NCBI RefSeq assembly: GCF_000150275.1
Contig: NW_002060959.1
Coordinates: 378,172 to 442,171 of the forward strand
Length of the DNA: 64,000 nucleotides
Source: Trichoplax adhaerens
Lineage: Eukaryota > Placozoa > Uniplacotomia > Trichoplacea > Trichoplacidae
Direction: 5' to 3'
Shown: one piece after another, positions 60,448 through 64,000 of the stretch
Numbering within the stretch: the stretch's first letter is position 1
Layout: each line of letters starts with the position of its first letter
Notes under the pieces: generated by a model
The model's input: only the letters and a program-made list of their open reading frames with translations
What the model was told of the DNA's origin: nothing
Database searches by the model: none
Program-made: the position numbers and the translations under genes

Positions 60448-63400
60448 ATGGGGAGCAGCAACACAAGTATGAAAACTAAAGATAATATCTCTAAGGAAGG
60501 AAAACGTATCATGGATGAAGTTGAATCGATTCGTAAAGCAAGTTTACACGAATTTCACCTTGGATATTATCAGAAAGCATTGGATAACTATAACAAGGCG
60601 TTGAAATTAATTCAAGATCTCCAAGATCAAGATCGGATACAGGCTCAACTACAATGCGATGTCAAATTAGATATTTCTCTAGTTTACTTTCATCAAAAGC
60701 AATTTCAAAAAGCGCGAGAATGGATACAACAATCTCTTCAGCTAGGCAAAAAATTGAAAGACCAACTTCGAATATCTCAAAGTCTAGATAACCGTGCTCA
60801 TGTTAACATCCAAGAAGAACGTAATGATGAAGCTAGAGATGATTTGAAACAGTCGTTAAAGATTAAATTGAAGATTCTCGGAGGGAATCATTTAGACATT
60901 GCCGTAACTTATCACCGTCAAGGAGATCTGTTATGCAGCGTCGACAAGAATCAGGATGGAATGAGGATGTATGAAAAAGCTTTGCAGATATTGCTCAATG
61001 CTTCAGAAAGTAAGACTTTAGCACTGGCTGAATTATATCAAGATATAGCCATTGCTTATACCATTACTGAGGAAGAAAAAAATTATAATAAAGCCCTGGA
61101 TTTACTCTCGAAGAGTTTAACTATTCGATCCGATCTTTTAGGCGATCATAATGTTTTAGTAGCGGATTCGTACGATAACATGGGATGGGTCAATAGTGAG
61201 CGAGGCAATCATGATCAAGCTATCCCAATGTATCAAAAGTGTCTCGAAATTAAATTAGCCATTTTAGGAAATACACACTCAGATATTGTCGATCTATATG
61301 ATGCTATTGGCTATTCTTACCGCCGAAATTCGCAATACCAAGAAGCGTTGCAAGTGTATGAAAAATGTCTACATCTACAACAAGAATTACCTGCGGGCGA
61401 TAATGCCGTGATAGTCGATACTTACCGAAATTTAGCATCTGTTTACAACACATTAAACAATTGGGAAGAAGGGATATCAGTATTACAAAAATGTCTTCAC
61501 CATCAGCAAAAATCATTCGGTAAAAATACTGACAAAGCTGCTAAAATATACAACGATATCGCCAGTAGCTATTGTCATCAGAATAAGTTTGATGAAGCTG
61601 CATCCATGTTCCAGGAAAGCTTAGATATTAATTTGAAAATTCACGGAAAAAAAAGCCTAGCAGTAGCTAATAGCTATAAACATATTGGAAGTGCCTATTT
61701 ACTTCAACACAAGTTTAATGAAGCTCTAAGCATGTATCAGGAATCTTTAACCATCCAACAACAACTATCTGGTAGTAAAGATGATGATGAGGATGAAAAA
61801 ATGTTAGATATGGCTGATACATACCAAAACATAGGACATGTCTATTATCATCAAGAAAAGTTACGAGATGCTTTATCAATGTATCGAAAGTGCTTGGATA
61901 TCCAGTTACAAAAGCTAGATTCTGAAGATTCAGCCATTGCAAGCTCTTATGAATATATTGGAAATGTTTATTTTGATCTACAGAAATATGATGATGCTGC
62001 TATGATGTATCAGAATTGTCTAAAAATCCATAAGGAAGTATTTGGCGAGGAGAGCTCGAAAGTTGCAGAATCTTACCGTCAAATTGGTCTTATCAACTGC
62101 AAGCAAGAGAAATACAACGATGCCATTGCAAAGATACAAAATGCTCTCGATATATTGCGAAAAGATTCAAAAGAAGAGAATTTACAAATAGCAGAATGTT
62201 ACGCTAGTCTTGGCCTTGTCCATAATAAGCTTTTGCAATGTAAACAGGTTTTCGAATATTATCAGAAATGCTTCACTATTCGACAAGAACTGCTGGATGG
62301 AAATGATTTAAGTTTAGCTGAGTCTTATAGTGATATTGCTTTTACTCACGGCAAGCTACTTGAATATGATCAAGCGATAGAGATGTATCAAAAGTGCTTA
62401 ACTATTCTTACAGAAGGAAAGGCTAGCAAATCAAGTATTGCTGAAACTTATTTTAACATAGAAGATATTCATAAACAACAAGATAATACGAATCAAGCTA
62501 TGGCTATGCATCAAAAAGGAGTCGATTTTAAGCTCCAAGCTGAAGGAGAGCAGAATTCGGATAGAGCTGAGAGTTATTACTATCAGGCAGACTTGTATCG
62601 AGACCAAGAAAAGTATAAAGATGCTCTATCCTTGTACCAGAAAGCTCTGGATATTTTACTCTCGTCAGTACATAAAAATGGCGACGTTGCAGCGTGCTAT
62701 AGTCAAATGGGCATCGTCTTTAAACGACAAAAAAAATATGCAAAGGCCCTTGTAAAATTCAAGGAATGTTTCGATATATTGTCCAAGGAAAGCGAAAAAG
62801 ACAACAATGCTATATCTGCTACGTATCTAAATATAGCCCATACTTATTGGGAGCAGAAAAAATATGAACAAGCAATCGAAACGTTTCAAAATTTTATTAA
62901 TCTTCAACAGCAGATGCATGAAGACAATTTGATGAGTGAAAATGTCATCGATTCTTATAGCAACATTGGAGATTGCTATCATGAATTATCCAAGCATGAA
63001 CAAGCATTGCCAGCATTTGAAAAGTGCTTAGAATTACAGCTGAAAAAATTGGATGCCAAAGATATTAAAATTGCCTACACCTACACCAATATTGCAGTTT
63101 GCTACGAATTTCTGGAGAAGATTGAAGAGGCCATCCAATTTCTTCAAAAATCGGCCGATGTCAAAGGTGCTACGCTAGGAAAGAACCATCCTTCTATTGC
63201 TGATGATTATGATGAAATAGGTTGTCTCTATACGCATATCAATAAGCCAAAAGAGGCTGCTATAAAGCATTTTTATGCCGCAACCATTCGCAATCCTTCA
63301 AATCCGAAAATCAAATCTAAACCAAAGCGTAAATTTGGCAAAGGTTAGTCTAGAAAATCCCTAAAATTTTGTTGTTTTTCAGATGACAGTCTTAACCCAT

Positions 63401-63456
63401 TCCATAAGAGTAACTATTTTAGGATAGCTATTGAAGATGATAATAACAAGTCATAA
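60448..63456 (+). CDS. TPR-array protein with a predicted N-myristoylation signal
   Basis: The ATG at 60448 opens a 966-codon frame to TAG at 63346-63348. The protein begins M-G-S-S-N-T, matching the G-x-x-x-S/T N-myristoylation consensus, which the start of the TPR gene at 38696 lacks. The N-terminal block (DQLRIS, LDNRA) corresponds to the DQIRLA block of the paralogs. About 18 TPRs follow, with lengths more variable than in the paralogs because of acidic insertions such as K-D-D-D-E-D-E-K. The C terminus is basic (KSKPKRKFGKG). AAAG|GTTAGT at 63343/63344 could splice in phase 1 to an acceptor after TTGTTTTTCAG (63382), adding D-D-S-L-N-P... to TAA at 63454-63456. That intron would be only 39 bp, so the original stop may be the true end. 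It is predicted to be a membrane-attached scaffold; partner unknown. Confidence 0.9.
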
Positions 63457-64000
63457 GTCAATTTTGCGTTCGTATTTTACCGGTCATTTGAACTTATTGA
63501 TCATTCAGTGTTGCTAACGAAAGCTCGTCAATATCAAATAAGTGGAGGTATATATTTTTAGCTAGTAGATACTCTTATGCTAACTAGAACTATTTATTCT
63601 CTTGGAAATACTCCTTTATAGGTAGTGAAAAAAAAAAAAATTATAAGAAATTGTTGGCTGATTAGAGTCCGATGATACTTGAAATTCGAAAAAGATCTAA
63701 GGGGAAATATTTAATCTATTCTTTAGCTCAAATAAATCGATACCAATGATTTATTAGGAAACTTGGGCATAGTTTAGTTTATCTTAGAATATTTAGAGAT
63801 CATTCCATTACAGAAATTTTAGGATGAATAGAGTCCGATGACTGAAATTGTAAAAGATTTAATGGGAAATATTAGAATTATTCATTAGTTCCAATAAATC
63901 GATACCAATGATTTGTTAGAAGCTTGGATATAATTTAGGTTGTCGTGGAATGGTTGCATTTTATTCTTTCACCACAGATTTCTACGTAGTTTATTCCAGC
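63457..64000 (+). repeat. 3' flank with a tandem duplication, period about 165 bp
   Basis: Units at about 63656-63800 and 63821-63955 share AGAGTCCGATGA, TGAAATT, AAAAGAT-TAA-GGGAAATATT and ATAAATCGATACCAATGATTT in the same order. A run of 13 A lies just upstream at about 63628-63640. No gene recognised. Confidence 0.8.

Overview
This window is eukaryotic nuclear DNA, AT-rich, with long non-coding stretches and GT-AG introns. The gene content best fits an early-branching animal. It has two intronless class A GPCR paralogs, four large kinesin-light-chain-type TPR-array genes, and a many-exon adhesion GPCR with the ADGRA (GPR124/GPR125) domain order. This combination is most like a placozoan (Trichoplax or Hoilungia). 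That assignment is an inference from gene families and style, not from a database search. All seven recognisable genes lie on the + strand.

Layout: 1-1609 is the 3' part of a TPR gene that enters from the left edge. 1610-8760 is non-coding and holds one arm (5550-6107) of a diverged inverted repeat whose partner is at 12513-13065. 8761-9918 and 18949-20016 are two related rhodopsin-type GPCRs. Between and after them lie a putative solo LTR (13973-14592), short tandem duplications and copies of a transposon-like repeat. 24080-25074 is a head-to-head pair of a second repeat family with terminal inverted repeats of about 42 bp, also present at 16527-16687 and 46629-47262 and, decayed, at about 50560-50970. 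25964-27040 is a second putative solo LTR. 28577-32383 and 38696-42163 are two TPR-array genes. 49170-58019 is the adhesion GPCR, which I reconstruct as 20 exons with every splice phase compatible (about 1195 residues). 60448-63456 is a fourth TPR-array gene with a predicted N-myristoylation signal.

The genes fall into two functional classes. The membrane receptors are the two class A GPCRs and the ADGRA-like receptor, which carries LRR, Ig, hormone-receptor, GAIN and 7TM modules. The cytoplasmic TPR scaffolds consist of 42-residue repeats with no recognisable catalytic domain. The TPR proteins share an N-terminal block, and each large exon seems to end at a phase-1 splice donor leading to short tail exons, so the stop codon that closes the long reading frame may lie inside an intron. 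No RNA gene, CRISPR array or prokaryotic feature was recognised. Exon borders were derived by eye and need transcript support.
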